Source: Pseudomonas schmalbachii (GTDB lineage: Bacteria > Pseudomonadota > Gammaproteobacteria > Pseudomonadales > Pseudomonadaceae). Taken from it: a stretch of DNA of 64,000 bases. The translations under genes and the position numbers were made by a program. Under the pieces are notes generated by a model. The model was not told the origin of the DNA. It did not search any database and saw nothing but the letters and a program-made list of their open reading frames with translations. Location: positions 310,001 through 374,000 of the forward strand of contig NZ_JAELYA010000004.1 in assembly GCF_017589465.1 (NCBI RefSeq), read 5' to 3'. This document shows, piece after piece, positions 38,089 to 47,785 of this stretch; within the stretch, counting starts at the first letter, position 1, and every line of letters begins with the position of its first letter.

Positions 38089-39285
38089 TCAGTTGCCCCG
38101 CAGCGCCCGAAGAATCTTCTGCCCGGCCCGCCCATCGGCCGGCTGCAGGCCGAGGCGGCTCTGCTCGGCCTGGATGGCGCGGCGGGTCTTGTCGCCGATC
38201 ATGCCGTCGGGCTCGCCGATGGCGTGGCCCTGGCCGAGCAGCAGCTTCTGCAGTTCCTTGCGCTCGGCGCGACTGAGACCGGGATCGTCGGTCGGCCACG
38301 GCGTGCGCAACCCGCTGCCGCCACGCAGTCGGTCGGACAGCAGGGCGATAGCCAGGGCGTAACTCTCGGCAGCGTTGTAGGAATAGATGGCGTCGTAGTT
38401 GCGCTGCACCAGGAAGGCTGGTCCGGTCTTGCCGGTGGGCAGCAGGATCGCCGCCGGGGTCGAGGCTGCCGGCAGTGGCTTGCCGTCGATGCGCGTCACC
38501 CCCTGCGCCTTCCACGCCGAGACGGGCTTGCGCTTGCCGCGTCCGGCCAGGCTCGCCGGGAATTGCTCCGGCACCTTTACCTCGTAGCCCCAGTCCGCCC
38601 CCGCGACCCAGCCGGCCTTGCGCAGGTAGTTGGCGGTGGAGGCCAGGGCGTCGGGCACGCTGCCGACCAGATCGCGATGCCCGTCGCCGTCGAAATCCAC
38701 GGCGATGCGCGCGTAGGTGCTCGGCATGAACTGCGTCTGGCCGAAGGCGCCGGCCCATGATCCGGTGACGTCGGGGGAACGCAGGTCGCCCTGTTGCAGC
38801 AGTTTGAGTGTGGCGAAGAACTCGCCGCGGAAGAACGCCTGCCGCCGTCCATGGCAGGACAGCGTGGACAGCGAGGTGAGCAGCGGCCGCTTGCCGGTGA
38901 TCCGCCCGTAATCGCTCTCCACGCCCCAGACGGCGACCACCGTGTACTTGTCCACCTGATAGCGGCTGGCGATGCGTTCGAGCAGGTCATGGTGCTGCGC
39001 CAGCATGGCCTTGCCGTCGGCCACCCGCTGCTCGTCCACCAGGCCGGCCAGGTAGTCCCAGATCGGCGTGACGAACTCCGGCTGCGCATCGAGCAGCTCC
39101 AGCACGCTGAGGTCGGCCTGCAGGTCCTGCGTGTAGCGCCGGTAGCTGGCGGAGTCCACACCCTTGGCGCGGGCCTGCGGCTGAAGCCGCGCCAGGCAGT
39201 CGGCGAAATCGTCCGCGCTGGCGGCCTGGGTCGGAAGCAGCCCCATGCCGATGAGCAGGGCCGGAAGGAAGCGGGAGAGCAGCAT
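38089..39285 (-). CDS. Lytic murein transglycosylase, MltB family with peptidoglycan-binding domain
   Basis: 398 residues. Signal peptide MLLSRFLPALLIGMGLLPTQAASA without a lipobox Cys, so a soluble periplasmic form. MltB-type catalytic domain: YTVVAVWGVESDYGRITGKR (catalytic Glu in VESDYG), SLSTLSCHGRRQAFFRGEF, GSWAGAFGQTQFMPSTY, VDFDGDGHRDLV. A C-terminal PG_binding_1 domain (about residues 335-398: LSRAERKELQKLLLGQG, GMIGDKTRRAIQAEQ) completes it. Cleaves glycan strands to 1,6-anhydro-muropeptides. Single gene upstream of the kinase operon; AGGACCAGACGC precedes the ATG. Confidence 0.92.
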   Translation of the reverse strand: MLLSRFLPALLIGMGLLPTQAASADDFADCLARLQPQARAKGVDSASYRRYTQDLQADLSVLELLDAQPEFVTPIWDYLAGLVDEQRVADGKAMLAQHHDLLERIASRYQVDKYTVVAVWGVESDYGRITGKRPLLTSLSTLSCHGRRQAFFRGEFFATLKLLQQGDLRSPDVTGSWAGAFGQTQFMPSTYARIAVDFDGDGHRDLVGSVPDALASTANYLRKAGWVAGADWGYEVKVPEQFPASLAGRGKRKPVSAWKAQGVTRIDGKPLPAASTPAAILLPTGKTGPAFLVQRNYDAIYSYNAAESYALAIALLSDRLRGGSGLRTPWPTDDPGLSRAERKELQKLLLGQGHAIGEPDGMIGDKTRRAIQAEQSRLGLQPADGRAGQKILRALRGN

Positions 39286-39454
39286 GCGTCTGGTCCTCGA
39301 TGCGGAAGGCGGCCGGTGCCGAAGCGTGGCGCGCCTTCGCTGACGGAAGTTCGATCATGCTGCTGAGCGTAGTCGGCACTGCGGCGCAGGGATTGACCTG
39401 GCTGCGGGTCCGGCGGCGATGTATCTGCAGTTGAGGTCCCGGCTAAGTCTCACA

Positions 39455-39489
39455 CCGTGCCCGCGAAGCGCACATGTTCGCGGGCACGG
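39455..39489. terminator. Strong hairpin downstream of glmS
   Basis: CCGTGCCCGCGAA and TTCGCGGGCACGG are perfect 13-bp arms with a 9-base loop, ending 10 bp from the glmS stop. No U tract follows on the minus strand, so it may protect the mRNA 3' end or act with Rho rather than as a classic terminator. Confidence 0.55.
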
Positions 39490-39498
39490 CGTAGGCGG

Positions 39499-41334
39499 TT
39501 ACTCGACAGTCACCGACTTGGCCAAGTTGCGCGGCTGGTCGACGTCGGTGCCCTTGAGCACGGCGACGTGGTACGACAGCAACTGCAGCGGGATGGTGTA
39601 GAGGATCGGTGCCAGGCTGTCGTGGATCGACGGCATGCCGACCACGTGGGTGCCCAGGCCATTGGTGATGCCCGCGCCGGCCTCGGCGAAGACGATCAGC
39701 TCGCCGCCGCGCGCGCGGACTTCCTGCAGGTTGGACTTGAGCTTTTCCAGCAGCTCGTTGTTCGGCGCCACGGTGACCACCGGCATGTCGGCGTCCACCA
39801 GCGCCAGCGGGCCGTGCTTCAGCTCGCCGGCTGGGTAGGCCTCGGCGTGGATATAGGAGATTTCCTTGAGCTTCAGTGCGCCTTCCATCGCTACCGGATA
39901 TTGCGCGCCACGGCCGAGGAACAGGGTGTGGTTCTTCTCGGCGAACAGCTCGCCGACCTTCTCGACCACCTTGTCCATCGCCAGCGCTTCTTCCAGACGG
40001 CTCGGCAGGCGACGCAGTTCGGCGACCAGTTCGGCTTCCACGCCGTTCGCCAGGCGCTTCTGCACCTGGCCGATGGCCAGGGTCAGCAGCAGCAGGGCGA
40101 CCAGTTGGGTGGTGAAGGCCTTGGTCGAAGCCACGCCGATTTCCGGGCCGGCCTGGGTCAGCAGGGTCAGGTCGGATTCGCGCACCAGCGAGCTGGTGGC
40201 GACGTTGCAGATCGCCAGGCTGGAGAGGAAGCCCAGTTCCCTGGCGTTGCGCAGCGCGGCCAGGGTGTCGGCGGTTTCGCCGGACTGGGAGATGGTGACG
40301 AACAGCGAGTCCGGCTGCACCGCGACCTTGCGGTAGCGGAATTCGCTGGCCACTTCGACCTGGCAGGGAATCCCGGTCAGGCCTTCCAGCCAGTAACGCG
40401 CGACCATGCCGGCGTGGTAGCTGGTGCCGCAGGCGACGATCTGCACGTTGCGCACCTTGGCGAACAGCTCGGCGGCCTGCGGGCCGAAACTTTCCACCAG
40501 CACCTGCTGGTTGCCGAGGCGGCCTTCCAGGGTGCGCTGGACCACACGCGGTTGCTCGTGGATTTCCTTGAGCATGAAGTGGCGGTACTCGCCCTTGTCG
40601 GCGGCTTCGGCGCCTTCGTGGTACTGCACGGTCTCGCGCTGCACCGCCTTGCCGTCGACATCCCAGAGCTGCACGCTGTCGCGGCGGATTTCGGCGATAT
40701 CGCCTTCTTCCAGGTAGATGAAGCGGTCGGTGACCTGGCGCAGAGCGAGCTGGTCGGAGGCAAGGAAGTTTTCGCCGAGACCCAGGCCGATCACCAGCGG
40801 GCTGCCGCTGCGGGCGGCGAGGATGCGATCGGGCTGTTTGGCACTGATCACCGCCAGGCCGTAGGCGCCGTCCAGTTCCTTCACCGCGGCCTTGAGGGCG
40901 ACGGCCAGGTCGCCGACTTCGGCCAGCTTGTGGTGCAGCAGGTGGACGATGACTTCGGTGTCTGTCTGCGAGGTGAACACGTAGCCCAGGCCTTGCAGGT
41001 GGGCGCGCAGTTCCTCGTGGTTCTCGATGATGCCGTTGTGCACCACCGCCAGCTCGTCACGGGAGAAGTGCGGGTGGGCGTTGGCTTCGGTCGGTGCGCC
41101 GTGGGTGGCCCAGCGGGTGTGGGCAATGCCGAGGCGGCCCTGCAGCGGCTCGCCGGCGATGGCCTGCTCCAGGCTGGAAACCTTGCCGGCGCGGCGACGG
41201 CGCTCCAGTTCGCCCTGGGTGCTGAAGACCGCCAGGCCGGCGCTGTCGTAGCCGCGGTATTCCAGGCGCTTGAGGCCTTCGACGAGGATCGGGGTTACGT
41301 TGCGTTCGGCGATGGCGCCTACGATTCCACACAT
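39499..41334 (-). CDS. glmS: Glutamine-fructose-6-phosphate aminotransferase
   Basis: 611 residues, full length. Makes glucosamine-6-phosphate from fructose-6-phosphate and glutamine, the first step to UDP-GlcNAc for peptidoglycan and LPS. N-terminal class II amidotransferase begins [13 protein letters not shown] with nucleophile Cys2, followed by [14 protein letters not shown] and [18 protein letters not shown]. Two SIS sugar-isomerase domains follow ([46 protein letters not shown]) and the conserved end [15 protein letters not shown]. glmR lies just upstream on the same strand (13-bp gap). Confidence 0.97.
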   Translation of the reverse strand: MCGIVGAIAERNVTPILVEGLKRLEYRGYDSAGLAVFSTQGELERRRRAGKVSSLEQAIAGEPLQGRLGIAHTRWATHGAPTEANAHPHFSRDELAVVHNGIIENHEELRAHLQGLGYVFTSQTDTEVIVHLLHHKLAEVGDLAVALKAAVKELDGAYGLAVISAKQPDRILAARSGSPLVIGLGLGENFLASDQLALRQVTDRFIYLEEGDIAEIRRDSVQLWDVDGKAVQRETVQYHEGAEAADKGEYRHFMLKEIHEQPRVVQRTLEGRLGNQQVLVESFGPQAAELFAKVRNVQIVACGTSYHAGMVARYWLEGLTGIPCQVEVASEFRYRKVAVQPDSLFVTISQSGETADTLAALRNARELGFLSSLAICNVATSSLVRESDLTLLTQAGPEIGVASTKAFTTQLVALLLLTLAIGQVQKRLANGVEAELVAELRRLPSRLEEALAMDKVVEKVGELFAEKNHTLFLGRGAQYPVAMEGALKLKEISYIHAEAYPAGELKHGPLALVDADMPVVTVAPNNELLEKLKSNLQEVRARGGELIVFAEAGAGITNGLGTHVVGMPSIHDSLAPILYTIPLQLLSYHVAVLKGTDVDQPRNLAKSVTVE

Positions 41335-41347
41335 GGGGCTGTCTCCT

Positions 41348-42112
41348 TTATATGCGCGCGCGGATGACTTTCACCCCGCGCGCCTCGATCTGTGCGCACG
41401 CCTCGTCGGAGAGGCGCTCGTCGGTAATCAGGGTCTGAATGCTGCTCCATGGCAGCTCCAGGTTGGGCATGCGCCGGCCGAGCTTGTCCGATTCGGCCAT
41501 GACGATCACCTCGCGGGCGACCTCCGCCATGACCCGGCTCAGGCCGAGCAGTTCGTTGAAGGTGGTGCTGCCGCGCTCCAGGTCGATGCCGGCAGCGCCG
41601 ATGAATAGCTGGTCGAAATCGTAGGAACGCAGCACCTGCTCGGCGACCTGGCCCTGGAACGACTCGGAATGCGGGTCCCAGGTTCCGCCGGTCATCAGCA
41701 GCACCGGCTCACGCTCCAGTTCGCGCAGGGCGTTGGCGACGTTCAGCGAGTTGGTCATCACCACCAGCCCGGGCTTGTGGCCGAGCTCGGGGATCAGCCC
41801 CGCCGTGGTGCTGCCGCTGTCGATGATGATCCGCGCATGTTCGCGGATGCACGCCGCCGCCGCGCGGGCGATGGCCTGCTTGTAGGGCGACAGCGGCTGG
41901 CCGGGTTCGGCGATCAGCTCATGCGGCATCGGCACCGCGCCGCCGTAGCGGCGCAGCAGCAGGCCGTTGCTCTCCAGCGCGGCGAGGTCCTTGCGGATGG
42001 TCACTTCGGAGGTGGCGAAGCGGCGCGCCAGGTCGTCGACGCTGACCTCGCCCTGCTGGCCGAGCAGGGCAAGGATGTCGTGACGACGCTGCGGCGTGTT
42101 GCGTTTCGACAT
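41348..42112 (-). CDS. glmR: DeoR-family regulator GlmR
   Basis: 254 residues. DeoR N-terminal helix-turn-helix ([24 protein letters not shown], then [26 protein letters not shown]) and the C-terminal sugar-phosphate sensor domain ([64 protein letters not shown]). In P. aeruginosa the equivalent PA5550 beside glmS controls amino-sugar metabolism and affects surface polysaccharides. Probably senses a phosphorylated amino sugar and regulates glmS and itself. TTTCGATTCGAAA lies just before the ATG. Confidence 0.9.
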   Translation of the reverse strand: MSKRNTPQRRHDILALLGQQGEVSVDDLARRFATSEVTIRKDLAALESNGLLLRRYGGAVPMPHELIAEPGQPLSPYKQAIARAAAACIREHARIIIDSGSTTAGLIPELGHKPGLVVMTNSLNVANALRELEREPVLLMTGGTWDPHSESFQGQVAEQVLRSYDFDQLFIGAAGIDLERGSTTFNELLGLSRVMAEVAREVIVMAESDKLGRRMPNLELPWSSIQTLITDERLSDEACAQIEARGVKVIRARI

Positions 42113-42119
42113 GAGTAAG

Positions 42120-42170
42120 TTTCGATTCGAAAGATAATGGTGCGAATCAAAGCCGATTAACTTTCGATCG
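42120..42170. promoter_or_regulatory. Candidate GlmR operator
   Basis: Perfect 13-bp palindrome TTTCGATTCGAAA at 42120-42132, with a further half-site CTTTCGATCG at 42161-42170. DeoR proteins often bind repeats of TTCGA/TTTCG words, so autoregulation is plausible. The palindrome starts only 8 bp from the glmR start codon. Confidence 0.5.
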
Positions 42171-42191
42171 TCAAGTTATCTTGTCGGAGTG

Positions 42192-42274
42192 GTAGGTTGG
42201 TGCTGAACGCAGCGAAGCCCAACATCTGCCGAGCCTGGCACCGTTGGGCTTCGCGTTGCTCAGCGCCAACCTAC
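42192..42274. repeat. REP family D (GTAGGTTGGTGCTGAACGCAG) inverted pair
   Basis: Arms GTAGGTTGGTGCTGAACGC...AGCGAAGCCCAACA and GTTGGGCTTCGCG...CAGCGCCAACCTAC. The same family occurs at 51874 and 58859. Lies between glmR and the 3' end of the GGDEF gene. Confidence 0.9.
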
Positions 42275-42288
42275 GTGGGGCGCGAGGC

Positions 42289-44040
42289 TCAGACCGTTTC
42301 CAGCCGATTGCGGCCGCTGCGCTTGGCCCGGTACAGGGCCTGGTCGGCGCGCTCGAACACGGTTTCGCTGCGGTCGCCCGGGGCGAATTGCGCCAGACCG
42401 GCGGAGCAGGTGATGGCCAGGGGCTTGCCGCGGAAGTGGAAGGGGCAGTCGGCGATGGCGTTGCGCAGGGCCTCCAGCAGTTGCTGGCCGTTTTCCAGGG
42501 ACGTCGACGGCAGCAGCATGACGAATTCCTCGCCGCCATAGCGGGCGATGAAGTCGGTTCGTCGCAGGCGCTTGGCCAGTTCCGCCGCGATGATCTTCAG
42601 CACCTTGTCGCCGGCCAGATGGCCGAATTCGTCGTTGATCCGCTTGAAGTGATCGACGTCGAGCACCGCCAGCAGCAGGTCGCCGCCGTAGCGCCGCCAG
42701 CGCTCCACTTCCAGCTCCAGCCGCTCGTCGAGTGCCGCGCGGTTGGGCAGGCCGGTGAGCGGGTCGGTGAGCGCCTTCACCCGCTGGTCCTCGATGCTGG
42801 CCTGGAACTCGCGGGCTTCCTCTTCCATGCTGGAAACCCGGGCCATCAGCTCCTGCAGGCGTTCGGCGACTTCCTGCTCGCGGTTTTCGCGCTCGCGACG
42901 GAAGCGTTCGAGGGTGTCCAGCAGGCCTTCGAGGCGTCCTTCCACGCCCAGCTTCAGCGCCTCCAGGTCGGTCGCCTGCAGCACGCTGTCCTGCAGGTCG
43001 CTGACCTGCTCGCGCAGGTGTTCATCCAGGTTGCGGGCGCCCGCCGCCGAATCGGCGTGGCCCTGGTGCATTTCCTCCAGGCTGCCGAGGAAGGCGCTGA
43101 GGCGCTCGTTCAGGCGCTTCAGGTAGCCTTCGAACTCGCGCTGGCTGCCGTCGTTCAACGACAGGACCAGTACCGCCAGATCGTCCAGCACGGGAACCAG
43201 TTCGTACCAGTTCAGGCTGTCCTGGATGCGCGAACGCAGGGCGTCCGCCTGTGCCTGCTGGGCGATCGGCAGTTGCATCTGGTCGAGCAGGCGCAGCAGG
43301 CTGGCCTCGATGTGCGGAGCCACCGAGCTGTAGGGTGGTTCCGGCATCGACGCCAGTACGCAGACGTCTTCCCTGGCCGATGGCTCGGCAGGCTGGAACA
43401 GCTCGGCCGACAACGGCAGGCAGTCCAGCAGGATGGCGTTCTGCGGCGCGGCGGCCGGCTCGATGGGTTCCGGCGGTGTTGCGGGTGCATTTTCCGTGGG
43501 CTGGGCTGCGGGCTGCTCCCGGCCGAGGATTCGTTGCAGCAGGCCGGGCTTCTGCGTTGCCGACGACTCGCTGAACGATTCCAGCGCCTTGTCCTGCAGG
43601 TCGCTCAATTCTTCCAGCAGGGCCGGCATCTCGCGTATCTGGCTGGCGCGGGCCTCGATGTCGCGGGCGAACCGCTTGAGCGGAGTGCGTACATCGTTCG
43701 GCATGTCCAGTGCCAGCAGCTGCTGGGTGATCCGGGCCAGCGCCTCGACGGTCTGCCGGATGCTCTGCTGGCGGCGCCGCTCGGAGTCCAGCACGGTCTG
43801 TTCCAGTCGCGGAATCAGGCGCGCGAGGCCGGCGTCCATCTCTTCGCGGCGGAGGATTTCGCGCAGTTCCTGCATGCACTGGTCGACCGCCTTGTCGCTG
43901 CCTTCGGCGGCCAGGCTGCTGCGCACCAGGCCGCGGCGCAGCAGGTCGAGACGGCTTTTCCAGCGGCGCTCGATGCGTTCCTGCTGTTCGAGGTTCTCGA
44001 GGTATCTGGTCTTCCAGCGCTGGCTGTCGTCTCGGCTCAT
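42289..44040 (-). CDS. Diguanylate cyclase (DgcH-like), GGDEF domain with long helical N-terminus
   Basis: 583 residues from ATG 44040, which overlaps the upstream gene's stop (ATGA). Residues 1 to about 400 are soluble and mostly helical ([20 protein letters not shown]; repeated leucine/glutamate heptads), with a low-complexity linker near 180-200 ([18 protein letters not shown]). The GGDEF domain is near the C-terminus: [32 protein letters not shown], inhibitory site RRTD five residues before GGEEF, so active with product inhibition. No membrane segment. Matches P. aeruginosa PA5487 by neighbours. Makes cyclic di-GMP from GTP. Confidence 0.9.
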   Translation of the reverse strand: MSRDDSQRWKTRYLENLEQQERIERRWKSRLDLLRRGLVRSSLAAEGSDKAVDQCMQELREILRREEMDAGLARLIPRLEQTVLDSERRRQQSIRQTVEALARITQQLLALDMPNDVRTPLKRFARDIEARASQIREMPALLEELSDLQDKALESFSESSATQKPGLLQRILGREQPAAQPTENAPATPPEPIEPAAAPQNAILLDCLPLSAELFQPAEPSAREDVCVLASMPEPPYSSVAPHIEASLLRLLDQMQLPIAQQAQADALRSRIQDSLNWYELVPVLDDLAVLVLSLNDGSQREFEGYLKRLNERLSAFLGSLEEMHQGHADSAAGARNLDEHLREQVSDLQDSVLQATDLEALKLGVEGRLEGLLDTLERFRRERENREQEVAERLQELMARVSSMEEEAREFQASIEDQRVKALTDPLTGLPNRAALDERLELEVERWRRYGGDLLLAVLDVDHFKRINDEFGHLAGDKVLKIIAAELAKRLRRTDFIARYGGEEFVMLLPSTSLENGQQLLEALRNAIADCPFHFRGKPLAITCSAGLAQFAPGDRSETVFERADQALYRAKRSGRNRLETV

Positions 44041-44912
44041 GCGGGCGCCCCGGTACTGCCGAGGGCCAGGGCGGAGGATTTGCGCAATACGTCCGGCAGG
44101 CGGATTTCCACCGCTACCGGCAGGTGATCGGAGATCGGCTGTGGCAGCACGCTGACTCTCTCCAGTGCCAGTTCGGGGCTGAGCAGGATGTGGTCCAGGC
44201 AGCGCTGCGGACGCCAACTGGGGAAGGTCGCCTCGATCTGTGGCGCGATCAGCCCGAGATCCCGCAGGGGAGAGCTTTCCAGCAGATCGTTGGCGTGGGT
44301 GTTCATGTCGCCCATCAGCACGTGATGACGATAGCCCTGCAGCAGCTCGCGGATGTAGGCGAGCTGGCGGGTGCGGGTACGCGGGCCCAGGGCCAGGTGC
44401 ATCATCACCACCGCCAGGGCATTCTCACCCTCGCCGAAGCGCATCAGGATTGCGCCACGTCCGGACGGCCCTGGCAGCGGGTGATCTTCCAGCAGCGTGG
44501 GCTGTAGGCGGCTGAGCAGGCCGTTGCTGTGCTGGGCCAGACGGCCGAGATTGCGATTGAGCTGCTGGTACCAGTAGGGGAATTCGCCCAACTGGGCGAG
44601 GTGTTCGACCTGGTTGACGAAGCCGGAACGCAGGCTGCCGCCATCGGCCTCCTGCAGGGCCACCACGTCGTAGTCGGCGAGCAGTTCGCCGATGCGCTGC
44701 AGGTTGCCGGCGCGGCCAGCGGTCGGCAGCAGGTGCTGCCAGCCGCGGGTCAGGTAATGGCGATAGCGTTCGGTGCTGATGCCGACCTGGATGTTGAAGC
44801 TCAGCAGACGCAGCCTGCCATCGTCCGGCAGGCCCTGTGCGCTGGCGCAGTACGGGTTCACGCGGGGGCTGCGGGCGCCCGCGACACGCTCTCCACTACG
44901 CCGGCGCAGCAT
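44037..44912 (-). CDS. Endonuclease/exonuclease/phosphatase family protein
   Basis: 291 residues. EEP fold: [21 protein letters not shown], catalytic Glu in [43 protein letters not shown] (GD-N metal site) and the C-terminal [15 protein letters not shown]...[12 protein letters not shown] with the catalytic Asp-His. Divalent-metal phosphoesterase acting on nucleic acid, phospholipid or sugar phosphate; not specified by sequence. Matches PA5488 of P. aeruginosa by position between dsbA and the GGDEF gene. The start at 44912 lies 11 bp after the dsbA stop, so it is transcribed with dsbA. Confidence 0.87.
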   Translation of the reverse strand: MLRRRSGERVAGARSPRVNPYCASAQGLPDDGRLRLLSFNIQVGISTERYRHYLTRGWQHLLPTAGRAGNLQRIGELLADYDVVALQEADGGSLRSGFVNQVEHLAQLGEFPYWYQQLNRNLGRLAQHSNGLLSRLQPTLLEDHPLPGPSGRGAILMRFGEGENALAVVMMHLALGPRTRTRQLAYIRELLQGYRHHVLMGDMNTHANDLLESSPLRDLGLIAPQIEATFPSWRPQRCLDHILLSPELALERVSVLPQPISDHLPVAVEIRLPDVLRKSSALALGSTGAPA

Positions 44913-44923
44913 GCGCGGCGGCC

Positions 44924-45568
44924 TTACTGGCCGACCTTGGCGTTGGCGCGTTCCTTCGCGATCAGGAAGTCAGCCAGCTGCAGCGCCTGTTCCGGGCCGC
45001 CGGCCGAGCCGATATCGAAGCGATACTTGCCGTTGACGACCATGGTCGGAACGCCGCTGATCTGGTAGGCCATGCCGAGTTTCTTGGCTTTCTCGATCTG
45101 GCCCTTGATGGCGAACGAGTTGTAGGTGCTGAGGAACTTGTCCTTGTCCACGCCAAGCGGGGCGAGGAATTCAGCCATCTCTTCCGGGGTCGCCAGCTTC
45201 TTGCCTTCCTTGTGGATGGCTTCGAATACCGCGGTGTGGACCTTGTGCTCTACGCCCATGCTTTCCAGAGTCAGGAACAGCTGGCCGTGGACGTTCCAGA
45301 CACCGCCGAACATCGCCGGAAGGCGCACGAAGTGGACATCGGCCGGCAGTTTCTCGGCCCACGGGTTGACGGTCGGTTCGAAGGCGTAGCAATGCGGGCA
45401 GCCGTACCAGAACAGTTCCACCACCTCGATCTTGCCCGGCTGGGAAACCGGTACCGGACTGCTCAGCTCGGTGTACTGCTTGCCGGCCTCGTACTCGGTA
45501 GCCTGTGCGGTGAGGCCAAACAGGCTCACGGCGGCAAGCACGGCGGTGAAAATCAGGTTACGCATCAT
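44924..45568 (-). CDS. dsbA: Thiol:disulfide interchange protein DsbA
   Basis: 214 residues. Signal peptide MMRNLIFTAVLAAVSLFGLTAQA, thioredoxin fold with active-site CPHC in ELFWYGCPHCYAFEP, cis-Pro region AYQISGVPTMVVNGKY. Introduces disulfides into exported proteins in the periplasm. Probably first gene of dsbA-EEP-GGDEF on the minus strand. AAGGAGTGAATG overlaps the start (the ATG at 45568 follows AAGGAGTG). Confidence 0.95.
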   Translation of the reverse strand: MMRNLIFTAVLAAVSLFGLTAQATEYEAGKQYTELSSPVPVSQPGKIEVVELFWYGCPHCYAFEPTVNPWAEKLPADVHFVRLPAMFGGVWNVHGQLFLTLESMGVEHKVHTAVFEAIHKEGKKLATPEEMAEFLAPLGVDKDKFLSTYNSFAIKGQIEKAKKLGMAYQISGVPTMVVNGKYRFDIGSAGGPEQALQLADFLIAKERANAKVGQ

Positions 45569-45656
45569 TCACTCCTTGGCAGAACGGAAGCCGTTGCGCG
45601 GCTCTGGTTTGACCTGTGCCCGTCCGGCACGGTTCCAGCATTGTAGTGGCGTCGGA

Positions 45657-45690
45657 ATGAAAAAAGGGCAGCCTCGGCCACCCTTTTTTC
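45657..45690. terminator. Terminator between cytochrome c4 gene and dsbA
   Basis: AAAAAAGGGCAGCC-tc-GGCCACCCTTTTTT: hairpin with A and T tracts on both sides, so usable in either direction, though both neighbours read minus. It lies 28 bp after the cytochrome c4 stop. Confidence 0.75.
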
Positions 45691-45717
45691 GATCACGATG
45701 ATTCAGCTCAGCAGGTC

Positions 45718-46323
45718 TTAGTGGAGACCCTGGATGTAGCTGGAAACCGCAGCGATGTCCTTGTTCGACAGCTTGGCGGCAATGCCGCGCATGATCATGG
45801 TGTCGCCGTCGTTGGTGCGGTCGCCTTCGCGGAAGTTGGTCAGCTGCTTGGCCACGTAGCCGGAATGCTGGCCGCCGAGGCGCGGGAAGCCGGCCGCGTC
45901 GTTGCCGAAACCGCTCGGGGAGTGGCAGCCGGTGCAGGCAGGCATGCCGTCGGCGATCTTGCCGCCACGGAACAGCGCTTCACCCTGGGCGACCAGGTTC
46001 GGGTCGGCCATGCCGATGCTCATGTGCTGGCTGGAGAAGTAGGCCGCGATGTCCGCCATGTCCTGATCGCTCAGGTTGGTCAGCAGGCCGGTCATTTCCA
46101 GCACGGTGCGCTTGCCGTCCTTGATGTCATGCATCTGCTTGAGCAGGTAGCGCTCGCCCTGGCCCGCCAGTTTCGGGAAGTTCGGCGCCATGCTGTTACC
46201 GTCGGCGCCATGGCAGGCGCCACACACAGCGGCTTTCGCCTGACCGGCCTTGGCATCGCCAGCGGCGTGCGCCACACCGGTAAGACCCAGGGTCAACAGC
46301 AGACTCACGAGAAGTTTGTTCAT
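45718..46323 (-). CDS. Cytochrome c4 (dihaem)
   Basis: 201 residues. Signal peptide MNKLLVSLLLTLGLTGVAHA, then two c-type haem motifs, CGACH (residues about 35-39) and CTGCH (about 131-135), each with downstream Met ligand regions (NSMAPNFPKLAGQGERYLLKQM; DTMIMRGIAAKLSN). Periplasmic electron carrier between the bc1 complex and terminal oxidases. Matches PA5490 by position next to dsbA. The related monohaem cytochrome gene lies just upstream on the same strand. Confidence 0.93.
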   Translation of the reverse strand: MNKLLVSLLLTLGLTGVAHAAGDAKAGQAKAAVCGACHGADGNSMAPNFPKLAGQGERYLLKQMHDIKDGKRTVLEMTGLLTNLSDQDMADIAAYFSSQHMSIGMADPNLVAQGEALFRGGKIADGMPACTGCHSPSGFGNDAAGFPRLGGQHSGYVAKQLTNFREGDRTNDGDTMIMRGIAAKLSNKDIAAVSSYIQGLH

Positions 46324-46370
46324 CAGCTAATCCAATTACGGCTAAGGGTGAAAGAATTAATAGTCCCGGG

Positions 46371-46661
46371 TTACTGCGACATCCACTGGATGGTCGCCTG
46401 GTAATCCTCGGTGCTGCAGTCGGTACACAGGCCGCGCGGCGGCATGGCGTTGAATCCGTCGGTCACGTGGCGAACCAGCGTGTCCATGCCTTTTTCCAGT
46501 CGCGGCTTCCAGGCTGCGGTATCGCCCTTCCTGGGAGCCATCGGTAGCTGACCGGCGTGACAGGCACCACAGGCGCGGTCGAATACCGCTTGCGGGTCCT
46601 GTGCGGCCTGGACGCTGGTAGCCAGCGCGGCGACTGTAGCTGCGAACAGCAGTTGTTTCAT
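46371..46661 (-). CDS. Cytochrome c5-family monohaem protein
   Basis: 96 residues from ATG 46661 (AGGATAATC upstream). Signal peptide [20 protein letters not shown], haem motif CGACH in [20 protein letters not shown], and a CxxC pair near the end ([20 protein letters not shown]), as in cytochrome c5 where it forms a disulfide. The Met ligand is expected in FNAMPPRG. Periplasmic electron transfer, probably together with cytochrome c4 just downstream. Divergent from engB. Confidence 0.9.
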   Translation of the reverse strand: MKQLLFAATVAALATSVQAAQDPQAVFDRACGACHAGQLPMAPRKGDTAAWKPRLEKGMDTLVRHVTDGFNAMPPRGLCTDCSTEDYQATIQWMSQ

Positions 46662-46835
46662 GATTATCCTCATCGGAGGGAACGTTCGCGTTCTGTTGCG
46701 CGTCGTGGTTCCCGTGGCGCCCGACCCTGGGGGATAAAGCGCACACAAAATCCGCGGCATTATATACTTCCGGCGCCGAAACGGAAACGAGACCGCCCCC
46801 CGCGACACCGCGTCGCACCCCTCTGCGGAATACCC

Positions 46836-47495
46836 ATGTCCCCCAAGAATCAAGCGAAAAACCCGATCCTCGGCCTGTGCCAGCAGGCTACCTTCCTCAT
46901 CAGTGCGGCCAAGGTCAACCAGTGCCCGGAGGACAATGGCCTGGAAGTGGCCTTCGCCGGGCGTTCCAACGCCGGCAAGTCGAGCGCCCTGAACGCCCTG
47001 ACCCACGCCAACCTGGCGCGCACCTCGAAGACGCCGGGGCGCACCCAACTGCTCAACTTCTTCCGCCTGGACGACGAGCGCCGCCTGGTCGACCTGCCCG
47101 GCTACGGCTACGCCAAGGTGCCGATCCCGCTCAAGCTGCACTGGCAGCAGCACCTGGAAGCCTACCTGAGCAGCCGCAACTGCCTGGCGGGCGTCGTTCT
47201 GCTGATGGACATCCGCCATCCGCTGACCGACTTCGACCGCATGATGCTGGATTGGGCCCAGGCCAGCCGCCTGCCGATCCACGTGCTGCTGACCAAGGCC
47301 GACAAGCTGGCCTTCGGCGCGGCGAAGAATGCGCTGCTCAAGGTCCAGCGCGAAGTGCAGCAGGGCTGGGGCGATGTCGCCACGCTGCAGTTGTTCTCGG
47401 CGCCGAAGCGCCAGGGCGTGGAAGAGGCGCAGATGGTCCTGGCCGGCTGGCTGGGGCTGCTGGAAGAGGACGAGGAAGCGCCGGAAGAGGCCTGA
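46836..47495 (+). CDS. engB: Ribosome-biogenesis GTPase EngB (YihA/YsxC)
   Basis: 219 residues. TRAFAC GTPase: G1 [15 protein letters not shown]2/switch [15 protein letters not shown]3 [13 protein letters not shown]4 LTKADKL, G5 about LFSAPKR. Needed for assembly of the 50S subunit. Stands opposite ersA and polA with the conserved engB-small RNA-polA arrangement of gammaproteobacteria. Acidic C-terminal tail ([12 protein letters not shown]). Confidence 0.95.
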   Translation: MSPKNQAKNPILGLCQQATFLISAAKVNQCPEDNGLEVAFAGRSNAGKSSALNALTHANLARTSKTPGRTQLLNFFRLDDERRLVDLPGYGYAKVPIPLKLHWQQHLEAYLSSRNCLAGVVLLMDIRHPLTDFDRMMLDWAQASRLPIHVLLTKADKLAFGAAKNALLKVQREVQQGWGDVATLQLFSAPKRQGVEEAQMVLAGWLGLLEEDEEAPEEA

Positions 47496-47524
47496 GGGCT
47501 GCCGGCGTTTCGCCGGCAAAGCCC
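47496..47524. terminator. Hairpin after engB
   Basis: GCCGGCG-ttt-CGCCGGC with an outer GGGCT/AGCCC extension, immediately after the engB stop. No U tract, so probably an mRNA 3' end stabiliser or a Rho-assisted end. Confidence 0.55.
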
Positions 47525-47535
47525 GAATCGCAGGC

Positions 47536-47664
47536 AAAAAAAACCCCGAGCTTCGTATGGGGAGGGAGAAGTTCGGGGTTTAATCCGGACCGCTAGGGCG
47601 GGGTCCAGGAATCTGCCAACACTAAACACTGCAAGGAGCATCGAAGGGCTTCACCAGCCATTCA
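47536..47664 (-). ncRNA. ersA: Small RNA ErsA (Spot 42-locus homologue)
   Basis: Lies between polA and engB, the locus of Spot 42 in enterics and ErsA in P. aeruginosa. An AlgU-type promoter ends at about 47670 and a Rho-independent terminator ends at 47536, giving a transcript of about 129 bases (P. aeruginosa ErsA is about 132). The terminator is AACCCCGAaCTTC / GAAGcTCGGGGTT with a C-rich loop (TCCCTCCCCATAC) and a T8 run. ErsA is an Hfq-binding riboregulator of algC and oprD under envelope stress. Start position is inferred from the promoter. Confidence 0.85.
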
Positions 47665-47669
47665 AGAGT

Positions 47670-47696
47670 TCTGATTCGCTCGTTGCAGGAAAGTTC
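47670..47696 (-). promoter_or_regulatory. AlgU (sigma-22/RpoE) promoter of ersA
   Basis: Minus strand: GAACTT (47696-47691), 16-base spacer, TCAGA (47674-47670). A near-exact match to GAACTT-N16-17-TCTGA, correctly placed for the small RNA. Confidence 0.85.
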
Positions 47697-47706
47697 AGCA
47701 GTTCCC

Positions 47707-47777
47707 GAAAAAAAATCGAAATTACTTTCGGGTAGGGGCGCCGGCGCCATCGCAAGGCCCGTAGAACGAGCCTTGCG
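47707..47777 (-). terminator. polA 3' hairpins
   Basis: Two structures downstream of polA on the minus strand: CGCAAGGC/GCCTTGCG (47751-47777, 8-bp arms) and CGAAA-gtaa-TTTCG followed by a T8 run (47731-47707). The second has the form of a weak intrinsic terminator just upstream of the ersA promoter. Confidence 0.5.
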
Positions 47778-47785
47778 ACCGTTCG

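Noticed and set aside
44037-44912. EEP-family gene as a second crc
   Set aside because: Shares only the fold; it keeps the metal-binding GDMN and DH residues and its neighbours match PA5488, while the true crc is beside pyrE.
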